Positions 1 to 10,195 are shown, numbered from the stretch's first letter. The stretch is 64,000 nt of DNA from Rhodoferax sp. BLA1 (GCF_013416775.1 NZ_SZVI01000001.1:1-64000); one strand, 5' to 3'. The notes: a model not told the origin generated them from the letters alone. Made by a program: numbers and translations.

Positions 1-964
<964 letters not shown>

Positions 965-1276
965 ATCTTGAATTTTTTGCACATTTCTATGCAACTCATA
1001 AATTGGAATCAACGTGAACTTCATTTCTGAATTTCACATCTTTTTTACTTCATGAGCGTTTGTAAGCCAATTAAGACTTAGTTCCAAAGAACTTGAGCCT
1101 CTCGCTTCAAACGCCCACGCTTATCGGCTGTATGTTTTTAATGATCCCGAAAGCAGCATGTCGCCACTTTCTTTTTTACTTCACCGTGATCAGCGAAGCC
1201 TTGTATTCTACAACGCTTTTTTGCGCTTTTCTTAAAAATCCTAAGTTTTTTATTCCTCGGCAAAAAAAGATGGCCG
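965..1276 (-). other. rRNA leader and spacer between cheB and 16S
   Basis: This 312-base stretch holds no credible protein gene. On the minus strand it is the untranslated leader of the rRNA operon: AT-rich, with an inverted repeat AGTTCTTTGGAACT near 1080-1093 and several A-tracts. It probably carries antitermination and processing signals, but I cannot match a boxA with certainty. A run of seven T residues (minus strand) follows the cheB stop codon at about 1262-1269, without a convincing stem before it, so a cheB terminator is not established. Confidence 0.6.
1205..1210 (-). promoter_or_regulatory. candidate rRNA operon -10 element
   Basis: On the minus strand TAGAAT, preceded by GTTG and followed by ACAAGG, sits about 240 nt upstream of the 16S start and downstream of an A-rich tract that could act as an UP element. 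No good TTGACA is found 16-18 nt upstream, so the -35 element is weak or the promoter lies elsewhere in the leader. The call rests on position and the -10 match only. Confidence 0.35.
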
Positions 1277-2368
1277 CTAGACACGATACCGATCAGGGCT
1301 TGTTTTCACCCTCAAGATGAGCGCCTGCGCAATTTCTGCTGGCGGCAAGACCTCATCAGCAGCCCCTTGCAAAATGGCTTCCCTGGGCATGCCGAACACA
1401 ATGCAGGAGGCTTCGTCCTGAACATAGTTGTAACTCCCAGCGTCTTTCATCTCTCGTAATGCCTTGGCCCCGTCGCTCCCCATGCCAGTCAGCATCACAC
1501 CATAAGCATTACGCCCGACAACTTTTGCTGCTGACTTAAACAACACCTCCACTGACGGTTTATGCCGATTGACTGGTTCACTGTCCTCCACGACCGCCAG
1601 ATAATTGGCACCACTTCGATCAACACGAAATTGCAATCCTCCCGGCGCGATGTAGGCATGTCCAGGCAAAAGTCTCTCACCATTGACCGCCTCTTGCACA
1701 GCCAACTTACTCAATCCGTTTAAACGGGCTGCAAAAGTCTTGGTAAAACCAGGGGGCATATGCTGGGTAACCACCACTGCTGGAAAGTCGGCGGGTAACC
1801 TGATCAAGATGTCTTTGATCGCCTCTGTCCCCCCCGTTGAAGCACCTATAAAGACCAGCTTCTCGGTAGAAAAGCTAGTCTTTACAGCACCAATAGACGG
1901 CACTACCAACGCTCGCTCTCGAGGAGCAGTCACTTCACCTGACGGCGAAACGGTGACACGTCGCACATTGGCCTTTGCCGCAACACGCACCTTCTCAACA
2001 ATTTGATCAGATAAATCACTGAGACCATCCACCACACCAATTCTGGGTTTTGAAACAAAGTCCACCGCACCTAACTCCAGCGCTTTCATTGTTGCCTCAG
2101 CGCCACGTTCGGTTAGAGTAGAAATCATCACCACCGGAGTTGGCCGCAGTCGCATCAAACGGGCCAAGAAATCAAGGCCATCCATACGCGGCATTTCGAT
2201 ATCCAGAGTGATGACATCTGGATTGAGCTCCCGGATCATCTCTCTCGCCATCAAAGGATCATTGGCTACGCCAACACACTCCATATCAACCTGGCGATTG
2301 ATTATTTCAGAGAGCAGACTTCGAACCAGCGCAGAGTCATCAACAACCAAAACACGAATTTTCTTCAC
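1277..2368 (-). CDS. cheB: chemotaxis protein-glutamate methylesterase CheB
   Basis: CheB removes methyl groups from (and deamidates) glutamates on chemoreceptors, giving adaptation when CheA phosphorylates its receiver. Numbered from the upstream GTG at 2374, the receiver spans about 5-120 with acidic pair D12/D13, phospho-acceptor D58 and K109; the C-terminal esterase has the triad S179 (GASTGG), H205 (TQHMP) and D301 (GMGSDGA). The start is chosen at GTG 2368, because GAGAGG lies five bases before it while the GTG at 2374 overlaps that site. It is the last gene of the che operon, ten bases after cheD. Length (363 aa) is normal. Confidence 0.96.
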   Translation of the reverse strand: MKKIRVLVVDDSALVRSLLSEIINRQVDMECVGVANDPLMAREMIRELNPDVITLDIEMPRMDGLDFLARLMRLRPTPVVMISTLTERGAEATMKALELGAVDFVSKPRIGVVDGLSDLSDQIVEKVRVAAKANVRRVTVSPSGEVTAPRERALVVPSIGAVKTSFSTEKLVFIGASTGGTEAIKDILIRLPADFPAVVVTQHMPPGFTKTFAARLNGLSKLAVQEAVNGERLLPGHAYIAPGGLQFRVDRSGANYLAVVEDSEPVNRHKPSVEVLFKSAAKVVGRNAYGVMLTGMGSDGAKALREMKDAGSYNYVQDEASCIVFGMPREAILQGAADEVLPPAEIAQALILRVKTSPDRYRV

Positions 2369-2377
2369 CAACACCTC

Positions 2378-3082
2378 TCAAAACAAATCAACTGAACCAC
2401 CGGAAGTCGACCTAACAACTGTCGCAGCGTTTCCTTTGCGCTCTTCTACCGCAAGAGTCTCAGGATGAGCGTGCGCCAATCGTTTGACGAGTGCTTTTCC
2501 AGAGGCAGGAAAAAAACAAACTTTTCTAGGGTGAATGTCCAAAACGTCCTGCGAGACGACAGGAATGCGCTCCGTCGCCAAGTAATCAAGCACAAACTTG
2601 GTATTTCTTTCACCAACATTCATTGAGGTGAATCCCGCCATCACTTGGGCTCCACCGAAAACCTTCGCCTGCATTGACTCCCTGCGGGCTCCCGACTTCA
2701 AAAGATGATTAATTAGCAACTCCATGGCATAGGACCCATAGCGCCCCCCCCCTTCTGCGCCGTCGCCATCAGGCAACATGAAATGGTTCATACCACCAGC
2801 GCGAACCCGACTATCCCAAATGCAAGCAGCAATACATGAACCCAAGACTGTCATCACCATCAGGTCTTCGCTAGAAACAAAGTACTCCCCTGGCAGAACT
2901 TTGACCGCATCGTATTGGAAATGGTGGTCAGCGTAAAAAAAAGAGGCTTCACCCGGACTACGAGGCAGCGATTTCAAGCGATCGAGCTGAGACACTCGCG
3001 CGCCGATCAACAGCTTTGCTCTTCCCTGCCCGTCGTCTGTCTGAGTAGACGTTCGACCTAAACCGGAAGAAGGTGAATTCAT
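2378..3082 (-). CDS. cheD: chemoreceptor glutamine deamidase CheD
   Basis: CheD deamidates specific receptor glutamines to glutamate so that CheR and CheB can act on them. The family core is clear: LPGEYFVS, then VLGSC-containing strand with the catalytic Cys (C83 from the chosen start), and GGMNHFMLP with the catalytic His (H100), 17 residues apart as in characterised CheD. The first 45 or so residues are a variable extension. The reading frame stays open upstream to a TTG at 3133; ATG 3082 is preferred although its Shine-Dalgarno is poor, so the start is uncertain. It lies between cheR and cheB in one operon. Confidence 0.93.
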   Translation of the reverse strand: MNSPSSGLGRTSTQTDDGQGRAKLLIGARVSQLDRLKSLPRSPGEASFFYADHHFQYDAVKVLPGEYFVSSEDLMVMTVLGSCIAACIWDSRVRAGGMNHFMLPDGDGAEGGGRYGSYAMELLINHLLKSGARRESMQAKVFGGAQVMAGFTSMNVGERNTKFVLDYLATERIPVVSQDVLDIHPRKVCFFPASGKALVKRLAHAHPETLAVEERKGNAATVVRSTSGGSVDLF

Positions 3083-3144
3083 AAGAAGGCTACCGTATTG
3101 GCTAAAGATAAAGAATGTGGCACAAAGCGGCAAGCACTACAGAC

Positions 3145-4008
3145 TCAGGCTCGCTCATACACCGTTTTGCCTCTCAAAACAAAGAGGTCACGGGACTCAC
3201 TAAAGTTCTCAGCATGCCCAACAAACAACAACCCCCCAGGAGACATGACGCGATGAATGCGTTCAAGAACGCTACGCTGCGTCGGTCCATCAAAGTAAAT
3301 CATGACGTTTCGACAAAATACCACATCAAATAACTCTTGAAATGGCCAAGAATCTCGAACCAAATTCACAATCTTAAAATCCACCAGCTTCTGTAGCTCC
3401 GGCTTGATTCTGACCATACCAGCATTTGATCCCTTGCCGCGCAGAAAAAAATTACGGAATTGATCGTTGTTGATATTTCTTAAATTCTCAATTCGATAAA
3501 TTCCGTTTGCAGCCGTGGCAAGTACCTTTGAATCGATGTCACTCGCAACCAAAGTCAAACCAGGATTCGTCCCCAATGCATCAATTGCCGTCATCAGTAT
3601 GGAGTAGGGCTCTTCACCTGTCGATGCCGCACAACACCACACTTTCCATTTACCTTTTTGCTTATGACGCCTCAAGTATTCATGAAATATTTTGAAGTGA
3701 TGATCCTCACGAAAAAAGGATGTCAGATTCGTCGTTAAAGCGTTAATGAACTCCTGCCATTCAGGTCCATCACTGGACTCAAGCCACCCTAAATATTCAT
3801 TAAAACTACGATGTCCGGTTTCACGCAAGCGTCGTGACAAACGGCTGTAAACCATTGCATGCTTGCCATTGTGAAGACTAATGCCGGCACGCTGATAAAT
3901 AAGCTTCTGAACTCTATCAAAATCCGCATCAGTCCACGCGAACTCCCTGCCTTGAGCCTCAGATGAATTACCGTCTCGGAGGGTTGTGAATGCCAGCGAA
4001 TCGGTCAT
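3145..4008 (-). CDS. cheR: chemotaxis protein methyltransferase CheR
   Basis: CheR uses S-adenosylmethionine to methylate receptor glutamates. The 287-residue protein has the N-terminal helical CheR domain (about 25-85, with RAGISL and SRLSRRLRE) and the methyltransferase domain: LTTNLTSFFRE, the SAM loop VWCCAASTGEEPYS, ASDIDSKVL, and FCRNVMIYF near the end. It sits between cheW and cheD on the same strand. The DNA of cheR and cheW is visibly richer in A+T than cheA upstream. Confidence 0.97.
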   Translation of the reverse strand: MTDSLAFTTLRDGNSSEAQGREFAWTDADFDRVQKLIYQRAGISLHNGKHAMVYSRLSRRLRETGHRSFNEYLGWLESSDGPEWQEFINALTTNLTSFFREDHHFKIFHEYLRRHKQKGKWKVWCCAASTGEEPYSILMTAIDALGTNPGLTLVASDIDSKVLATAANGIYRIENLRNINNDQFRNFFLRGKGSNAGMVRIKPELQKLVDFKIVNLVRDSWPFQELFDVVFCRNVMIYFDGPTQRSVLERIHRVMSPGGLLFVGHAENFSESRDLFVLRGKTVYERA

Positions 4009-4029
4009 GAAATGGTATCGATAAGGTCA

Positions 4030-4524
4030 TCAAGCATCAGCGACAAGGCTCATATCCAAACTAGACATCAGCTTCTCAATATCCAAAAGAATAAGCATCC
4101 TATCGTCCAATGAACCCAATCCAATAATTGCATCGGAATCAATGATACTTTCAATATCTGGGGCACCCCGCATCTGGTCAGGCACAAGGCCCATCACATC
4201 ACTCACTGAATCAACAACAATTCCAACAATACGTTGATGAAGATTCAAAATAATAACAACTGTAAATGCATCATATACCGCATTTGCGCAATTAAATTTC
4301 AACCGCATATCGACTATCGGGACAATTGTTCCTCGCAAATTAACAACACCCTTGATAAAAGATGGCGCATTTGCAATACGAGTAGGAGACTCATATCCGC
4401 GAATTTCTTGCACCTTCAATATATCAATACCATACTCCTCGCGATCAAGTCGAAAAGTTAAATACTCACAAACCTTTGCACTCGATTCATCAGCTATTTT
4501 TTCCATACCAGTTGACTCATTCAT
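4030..4524 (-). CDS. cheW: chemotaxis coupling protein CheW
   Basis: CheW bridges chemoreceptors and the CheA P5 domain in the signalling array. The whole 164-residue protein is one CheW domain: EYLTFRLDREEYGIDILKVQEIRGYE, RIANAPSFIKGVVNLRGTIVPIVDMR, and a C-terminal ILLDIEKL strand. ATG 4524 has only a weak GGAT upstream; an internal ATG at 4506 is possible. The gene lies 20 bases after cheA. Codon use is markedly more A/T-rich than in cheA. Confidence 0.96.
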   Translation of the reverse strand: MNESTGMEKIADESSAKVCEYLTFRLDREEYGIDILKVQEIRGYESPTRIANAPSFIKGVVNLRGTIVPIVDMRLKFNCANAVYDAFTVVIILNLHQRIVGIVVDSVSDVMGLVPDQMRGAPDIESIIDSDAIIGLGSLDDRMLILLDIEKLMSSLDMSLVADA

Positions 4525-4544
4525 AAATCCAGCCTATTAGAGAA

Positions 4545-6725
4545 TCAGTGACGTGAACGACGCACCAATGCACCGGTATCCAAAATCAGTGCCACCTTAC
4601 CATCACCAAGAATAGTTGCACCAGATACATTGGGGACTTTTCGGTAATTTGACTCAAGATTTTTTACAACGACTTGCTGCTGCCCCAGCAGTTCATCCAC
4701 CAGCAGAACAACTCTACTACTATCAGCCTCTATAACCACCATAATATCGCTAACTTTATCTGAATCGTATCTTGGCACTTGGAATACCTTCTCCAACTCG
4801 ATAACAGGCATATATTCATCACGCACTTTTACCAACTGCGCGCCCTGACCCACAGTACTGACTGCATCAGATTTGACTTGGAATGACTCAACCACCGACG
4901 ACAAAGGCAAGATATAGACCTCATCACCAACGCCAACGGACATACCATCCATAATCGCCAAGGTCAGCGGCAACCGAACAGACACCTTCATCCCGTTGCC
5001 CTCGGAGGACTCGATCTCCACCGTGCCATTCAGTGACGCAATATTTCGCTTCACAACATCCATACCAACACCACGACCCGAAACATCCGTCACCGCTTCT
5101 GCGGTTGAAAAACCAGGTGCAAATATCAGTTGCCAAACTTCAGCGTCGGACATCTGGTCTGAGACATCAAGCCCACGCTCTCTCGCCTTCGCCAGGATCT
5201 TCTGCCTTGACATTCCTTTGCCATCGTCGCGAACTTCAATCACGATGGAACCGCCCTGATGGGACGCAGAAAGTGTGATCGTCCCCGTTTCAGGCTTCCC
5301 GGCTCGAACGCGTTCTTGAGGGCTTTCGATGCCGTGATCACAACTGTTTCGAACCAGATGGGTCAACGGATCGGTGATTTTCTCTACAAGCCCCTTGTCC
5401 AATTCGGTTGCCTCACCCTGGGTCACAAAATCAACCTTTTTCCCAAGTTTGCTCGCCAAATCACGCAACATCCTGGGAAACCGGCTAAACACAATTGACA
5501 TCGGAATCATCCGGATTGACATGACAGATTCCTGCAAATCGCGCGTATTGCGATCAAGATCTGTTAGTCCAGTCAGCAACTGCTGGCAAACCGCAGGGTC
5601 CAATGCTCGGCTGTTCTGTGCCAGCATAGCTTGGGTGATCACCAGTTCCCCCACCAGGTTAATCAGTTGATCCACCTTGCTGATGGCCACCCGAATGGTC
5701 GCGGCCTCAGGCGGTGCAGCACTTACCGCAGGTACTCTGGTGGCGCTTTGAGCCTTGGCCCCCACCTCCACCACTGGAGAAACAACCATCGGCGCCACTT
5801 CTGGTGCGTGTGGTTGCGGCGCCCCAGGCGCACCATCAAAGAAGCCAAAAATGGGCGCATCAGCAACCACTCCCCCTGTGGGTTCAGACTGCGCTACGAC
5901 AGAAGACGCCACCGGTTCATGAAACACATCCGAAGCCCCAGAATCAGGAATATCAGAGATAACAACATGCTCTCTGGAGACATGGAACGCAAACAAATCC
6001 AACAAATCCTCATCGGAGGAGGTTGTGTGTACTTCAAAAACTCGAGAGTCCACAGGAGCACCGGAAAGCGTCATGGGTTTGATGTCACCCAATCCAGGGA
6101 TATCCCGAAACAACTCAACAATGGCTTCGGCCTGAGTCGGCTGATCTAACTTAACCAGTCGAATCTCCAGATGACGCTGATCACCATTATTTTTTTGCAC
6201 CGCAACGACAGCAGGAGTCGGCTGCAAAACAACTGCTGGTTCAACAGGCATTACTTTGACAGGCTCAGGGGGTGGAGCGACCGAAGCAGGAGGAGGCATC
6301 TCCCCGGACACCAAGGCACGAATTCGATTGACGAGGCCTGCGGTAGCAGGGCCTTGACCGACATTTCCAGATTGATGGCAAGCCAGCAAACCGCGCGACG
6401 CATCTGCAGACTCCAGCAGGACATCAACCATCGAGGCATTGGGTTTGAGTTCGTGCCGCCGAAGCTTATCCAACAGCGATTCCATCTGATGGGTCAGTTC
6501 TGCCACATCCGAAAAGCCAAACGTTGCCGCACCGCCTTTGACGGAATGTGCACAACGAAAAATACCATTGAGTTCCTCGTCGTCTGCCGTCTCCAGATTC
6601 AGCCCCAGCAACATCTGTTCCATCAGATCCAGATTTTCACCAGCCTCCTCAAAAAATATCTGATAAAACTGGCTCAGGTCAAAATCCGCACTTGACCCGC
6701 TGCTCTCATGATGTGCTTCAGCCAT
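4545..6725 (-). CDS. cheA: chemotaxis histidine kinase CheA
   Basis: CheA autophosphorylates in response to receptors and passes phosphate to CheY and CheB. Domains in order: P1 Hpt with H60 in CAHSVKGGAATFGF; proline-rich linker (about 135-180); P2-like response-regulator docking domain (about 185-260); a second linker; P3 dimerisation helices (about 345-405, KVDQLINLVGELVITQ); P4 HATPase with the N box LVRNSCDHGIE, DDGKGM and GRGVGMDVV; and the C-terminal P5 CheW-like domain. The start is supported by TGGAG seven bases before the ATG. At 726 aa it is of usual length with a single Hpt. Confidence 0.97.
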   Translation of the reverse strand: MAEAHHESSGSSADFDLSQFYQIFFEEAGENLDLMEQMLLGLNLETADDEELNGIFRCAHSVKGGAATFGFSDVAELTHQMESLLDKLRRHELKPNASMVDVLLESADASRGLLACHQSGNVGQGPATAGLVNRIRALVSGEMPPPASVAPPPEPVKVMPVEPAVVLQPTPAVVAVQKNNGDQRHLEIRLVKLDQPTQAEAIVELFRDIPGLGDIKPMTLSGAPVDSRVFEVHTTSSDEDLLDLFAFHVSREHVVISDIPDSGASDVFHEPVASSVVAQSEPTGGVVADAPIFGFFDGAPGAPQPHAPEVAPMVVSPVVEVGAKAQSATRVPAVSAAPPEAATIRVAISKVDQLINLVGELVITQAMLAQNSRALDPAVCQQLLTGLTDLDRNTRDLQESVMSIRMIPMSIVFSRFPRMLRDLASKLGKKVDFVTQGEATELDKGLVEKITDPLTHLVRNSCDHGIESPQERVRAGKPETGTITLSASHQGGSIVIEVRDDGKGMSRQKILAKARERGLDVSDQMSDAEVWQLIFAPGFSTAEAVTDVSGRGVGMDVVKRNIASLNGTVEIESSEGNGMKVSVRLPLTLAIMDGMSVGVGDEVYILPLSSVVESFQVKSDAVSTVGQGAQLVKVRDEYMPVIELEKVFQVPRYDSDKVSDIMVVIEADSSRVVLLVDELLGQQQVVVKNLESNYRKVPNVSGATILGDGKVALILDTGALVRRSRH

Positions 6726-6770
6726 GTCTATCTCCAGAAATCTAATTCATTAAATTGACGAAAAACGTCA

Positions 6771-7133
6771 TTACTTGATAACTTTCTTGATCACCTCAAT
6801 CAGCCGGTTTGGATCAAACGGCTTGACCAACCATCCGGTAGCACCTGCAGCTCGCCCGGCCTGTTTCATGAGGTCGCTTGACTCAGTGGTCAGCATCAAG
6901 ATGGGAACTGTTTTGAAGTGAGGATGTTCACGCAATTTGCGCGTCAAACTCAGACCATCCATACGTGGCATGTTTTGGTCTGTGATCACCAGATCTATGG
7001 GCTGCGCCTGAGCCTTCTCAAAAGCATCTATACCGTCAACCGCTTCAACGACTTGATACCCGGCTCCAACCAAGGTAAACGCCACCATCTTGCGCATGGA
7101 TGGTGAATCATCGACAGTGAGAATGACAGGCAT
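6771..7133 (-). CDS. cheY: chemotaxis response regulator CheY (first copy)
   Basis: Single-domain receiver that would carry phosphate from CheA to the flagellar switch or act as a phosphate sink. From the chosen ATG: acidic pair D8/D9, phospho-acceptor D52 (TDQNMPRMDG), T82/T83 and K104 (VKPF). Start 7133 is chosen because TTGGAG precedes it and the family begins with MPVILTVDD; the frame is open upstream but that part overlaps the preceding gene. It sits between cheA and a cheZ-like gene. A different cheY lies at 38.7 kb. Confidence 0.95.
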   Translation of the reverse strand: MPVILTVDDSPSMRKMVAFTLVGAGYQVVEAVDGIDAFEKAQAQPIDLVITDQNMPRMDGLSLTRKLREHPHFKTVPILMLTTESSDLMKQAGRAAGATGWLVKPFDPNRLIEVIKKVIK

Positions 7134-7149
7134 GGGTACTCCAACAATA

Positions 7150-7590
7150 TCAAAAAAGCTCAACCGACCCCGCCTGCATTTCATCCTGAGTCACAGGGTT
7201 GGGGCGGTCCGGCACATCTTCCACAAAAGGAACAGCTTCACCATCCTCTGAGCCCATGGAGTCCGAGGCCAGGCGGTAAGCACAACCCTGCAAAATCTTG
7301 GAGGTATGAACGATCAACTGGGAAGCCATATCCTGAAACTGCAATTCAGTCAGTGCGGCATGCAGACCAGCGCGTACCCCTTCGAGCTCTTGCATGGCGA
7401 CCAACGCAGGGTCAGACAGATCGGCACTCGCCGCTGTAAATCTCTGCATCAGGTTTTCCATGGTGTGGGTTAACAAGCCATCCAGTCGTTTCAAGTCATG
7501 AACCACCACCAACAACGAATCCTGCACTTCAGCCACCAGCATGACTGGCAATGCCACAGTAGGGGTCGAAAATGTTGGCTGAAGTGACAT
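7150..7590 (-). CDS. short CheZ-like chemotaxis protein, first gene of the che operon
   Basis: 146 residues, mostly helical, without membrane segments. Residues 84-93 read QFQDMASQLI, keeping D and Q four residues apart as in the catalytic helix of CheZ (the true CheZ in this window reads [11 protein letters not shown]). The C-terminus ends in SVELF, which recalls the CheY-binding tail of CheZ (DDLLASLGF). The gene is 17 bases upstream of cheY and starts the operon. I infer a compact CheY phosphatase or CheY-binding protein; the overall identity to CheZ is low and the long CheZ hairpin is shortened. It may be annotated elsewhere as hypothetical. Confidence 0.7.
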   Translation of the reverse strand: MSLQPTFSTPTVALPVMLVAEVQDSLLVVVHDLKRLDGLLTHTMENLMQRFTAASADLSDPALVAMQELEGVRAGLHAALTELQFQDMASQLIVHTSKILQGCAYRLASDSMGSEDGEAVPFVEDVPDRPNPVTQDEMQAGSVELF

Positions 7591-7663
7591 TTGAAATGGG
7601 ATCTCCGTTCAGAGCACCTTAAAACAAGCAGAATCAGGCCTGCGGACAATCATAGCGCCAATC

Positions 7664-8773
7664 ATGCTTAACGAAAATCAAAAAAAACACGCCGTATTAC
7701 GGGTGCTCCATTTGGAAGACTCTGCGTCCGACCACCTGCTGGTCAAGCGTGAATTTCAAAAATCGGGAGCACCCGTTGACATCATGCGGGTGGAGAACTT
7801 GAAGACCTTCAGGAGCGCGCTACTGGAGAATGACTTTGATGTTGTTTTGGCGGATTATCGCCTTCCAGGCCTCACTGCGCTAGACGCCTGGGCATTGATG
7901 AATGAATTGTCTGTTCGCCTGCCTTTTGTGTTGCTGTCTGGTGCCATTGGGGAAACTGCCGCAGTCCAGGCGATCCAGGCTGGTATCAGCGACTATCTGC
8001 CCAAGGAAGACCTCTCCAAACTTCGCCATGTGACACAACGCGCCATTGAAATGCACCACATTGTGCTGGCCAGAGAACAGGCTGATGCAGAGTTGAAACA
8101 CTCTCAAAAACAACTCGCCAGCTTTGCCGAACAGCTTCAGTCCACCATTGAGCAGGAGCGCGCGGCCATCGCTCGTGAAATCCACGATGACATCGGTGGC
8201 TCCCTGGCGGCCATCCGTTTTGACCTGGCCTGGATGGAAAGACATGTGTCAGAGACAAACGTGCTGGCCCATGTCCACGCCGCCACGGACATGCTGCAAC
8301 ATGCGGTGGAGGCCAGTCAGCGCATCATGATGAACCTGCGCCCGGCCATCCTGGACCAAGGACTGGTGGCCGCCATCCATTGGCTCGGCGACAGCTTTTC
8401 CCGCCGCACCGGCATTCCCACCCAGATCAAAGCCGAGTTGACCAACGACTCCCTGTCCAAAGACATCCAACTCACCGCCTACAGAACCGCACAAGAGGCA
8501 CTGACCAATGCCGGCAAATACGCCCAATGCACACAGGTCAAAATTGAGTTGGCGGGGGATGAACATTTTCTGACCCTTGAAGTGGCAGACAATGGCCTTG
8601 GCATGACCGATCAGCACACAGGCACGTCAGGGGGATTTGGGCTCACAGGCCTCAAGGAACGGGCCAAGACTGTCGGCGGTTGGCTCGATGTCAGCAGCCA
8701 ACGGGGTCAGGGCACGGCCATCACCCTGTCCATACCCCTCAGCAACAACTCAACCATCAAACAGGAGCGATGA
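7664..8773 (+). CDS. soluble receiver-histidine kinase (HisKA_3 type)
   Basis: 369 residues with no membrane segment. The N-terminal receiver (about 12-130) has the phospho-acceptor D64 (LADYRLPG) and K114. A coiled linker follows, then a HisKA_3 dimerisation domain with H174 in AREIHDDIGGSL, and a HATPase with N box QEALTNAGKYA, DNGLGM and GGFGLTGL. Kinases of this NarX/DesK class partner NarL-type regulators, and one follows four bases downstream. Because its input module is a receiver, the signal probably comes from another kinase by phosphotransfer. It diverges from the che operon start. Confidence 0.9.
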   Translation: MLNENQKKHAVLRVLHLEDSASDHLLVKREFQKSGAPVDIMRVENLKTFRSALLENDFDVVLADYRLPGLTALDAWALMNELSVRLPFVLLSGAIGETAAVQAIQAGISDYLPKEDLSKLRHVTQRAIEMHHIVLAREQADAELKHSQKQLASFAEQLQSTIEQERAAIAREIHDDIGGSLAAIRFDLAWMERHVSETNVLAHVHAATDMLQHAVEASQRIMMNLRPAILDQGLVAAIHWLGDSFSRRTGIPTQIKAELTNDSLSKDIQLTAYRTAQEALTNAGKYAQCTQVKIELAGDEHFLTLEVADNGLGMTDQHTGTSGGFGLTGLKERAKTVGGWLDVSSQRGQGTAITLSIPLSNNSTIKQER

Positions 8774-8777
8774 GCCC

Positions 8778-9407
8778 ATGATTCGCGTCATTTTGTGCGA
8801 TGACCACGCCATGATCCGGCGCGGTATCAAAGAAACGCTCTCTGAAGCGGTAGACATCCAGGTTGTTGCCGAAAGTGGCTCCTACTCAGAGGTTCGCGAA
8901 GTTTTGCGCGCCCATCCGTGCGACGTGCTGGTCCTCGACATCAACCTGCCAGGCCGGGGTGGACTGGAGGTGCTGGCCAGTTTGCGCGAGGTGGACTCCC
9001 CCATCAAAGTCCTGATGGTGTCCATGTTCCCGGAAGACCAATACGCCATCCGCTGCTTGAAAGCGGGTGCACAAGGCTATTTGAACAAGGCCGGAGACCC
9101 GGCTGACCTGATCACAGCCGTTCGCACCGTGGCCCAGGGACGCAAATACGTCACCGCCAATGTGGCCCAAATGCTGGTGGACAACCTCAACACGCCAGAA
9201 AACACCAGTGCTCACGCCTGCTTGTCAGAACGTGAGTTACAGACCTTGTTGAAAATTGCCTCCGGCAAACGGCTGTCCGACATTGCCGAGGAACTCATGC
9301 TCAGCCCCAAAACAGTCAGCGTCTACCGGGCACGGGTTCTTGAAAAGCTCAAACTCACCAACAACGCCGAGATGACGGTATACGCCATCCGCAACGGCCT
9401 GGTCTGA
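8778..9407 (+). CDS. NarL/FixJ-family DNA-binding response regulator
   Basis: 209 residues: receiver with D8/D9, D54 (LDINLPG) and K103-region NKAG, then a LuxR-type helix-turn-helix (LSERELQTLLKIASGKRLSDIAEELMLSPKTV is the recognition region, about 146-180). The ATG at 8778 follows the kinase stop codon by four bases and has GGAGCGATGAG upstream; the longer open frame overlaps the kinase and is rejected. Its partner is the kinase just upstream. Its target genes are not known; placement between che and fli operons suggests motility or attachment control. Confidence 0.93.
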   Translation: MIRVILCDDHAMIRRGIKETLSEAVDIQVVAESGSYSEVREVLRAHPCDVLVLDINLPGRGGLEVLASLREVDSPIKVLMVSMFPEDQYAIRCLKAGAQGYLNKAGDPADLITAVRTVAQGRKYVTANVAQMLVDNLNTPENTSAHACLSERELQTLLKIASGKRLSDIAEELMLSPKTVSVYRARVLEKLKLTNNAEMTVYAIRNGLV

Positions 9408-9414
9408 AAACCCG

Positions 9415-10182
9415 TTACTGGATCGCAAACACCTCAATGGCCCGCTGCATCAGCGCCATCACCGGCTCGTCCAGCATCGGTAAGGTGGCCGCCATGCCAA
9501 TCAAACCCACCGACAAGGTCACCGGAAAACCGATGGCGTAGATGTTCATTTGAGGCGCCACCCGCGACACAATGCCCAGCGCCAGATTGGCAAACAGCAG
9601 CATCCCGATCATCGGCAGCGCGATCCACAGCCCGCTGGCAAACAGGTCCACCCCCAAATCCAGCACTTTCATTTGTTTCAAGGCTTCCAGAAAATTCTGG
9701 TCCACCGGAAAGTTCTGAAAACTTTTGATCACCGCCATCAGCACCAGCAGATGGCCATTCATCACCACAAACATGAACAGGGTGGTCTGGCCAAAAAAGC
9801 GTGCCACGGCACTGGCCTGGGTGTTCAAGCTGGGGTCAAAAAACGAGGCAAAACTCAGCCCCATCTGAAAACCCACCACCTCACCGGCCAGCTCAACCGC
9901 CGAGAACACCACACGAATCGCAAAACCGATGGTCAGACCCACACCCACCTGCTGGAACACGGCCCCCAAAGCGGCGCTGTCGGTGATGCTGATCACCGGT
10001 TGCTGGCCCAAACTGGGCTGGGCTGCCAGCGCCACAAAAAAAGCCAAGCCAATGCGGGCGCGCACAGGAAAAGACCTGGACGACAACACCGGAGCCGAGG
10101 TAAACACCGCCAAGGTGCGCAAAAAGGGCCAGATCAGGGGCGACAGCCAGGCTGTCAACTGCGCTTCCGTGAAGGTGATCAT
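9415..10182 (-). CDS. fliR: flagellar export gate protein FliR
   Basis: Inner-membrane component of the flagellar type III export gate, assembling with FliP and FliQ. 255 residues, six hydrophobic segments, and the family core FPVRARIGLAFFVAL and ELAGEVVGFQMGLSFASFFDP. It is the last gene of the fli operon and converges on the NarL-type regulator with seven bases between the stop codons. Start ATG 10182 is 13 bases after fliQ. Confidence 0.96.
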   Translation of the reverse strand: MITFTEAQLTAWLSPLIWPFLRTLAVFTSAPVLSSRSFPVRARIGLAFFVALAAQPSLGQQPVISITDSAALGAVFQQVGVGLTIGFAIRVVFSAVELAGEVVGFQMGLSFASFFDPSLNTQASAVARFFGQTTLFMFVVMNGHLLVLMAVIKSFQNFPVDQNFLEALKQMKVLDLGVDLFASGLWIALPMIGMLLFANLALGIVSRVAPQMNIYAIGFPVTLSVGLIGMAATLPMLDEPVMALMQRAIEVFAIQ

Positions 10183-10195
10183 GGCCTGCGCCAGC

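Noticed and set aside
1121..1128. Exact sigma-28 -10 sequence GCCGATAA on the minus strand
   Set aside because: It lies in the rRNA leader with no TAAA-type -35 at the required 15-base spacing; the only TAAA is about five bases too close.
1262..1285. cheB terminator
   Set aside because: A T tract is present but I could not draw a stable stem before it.
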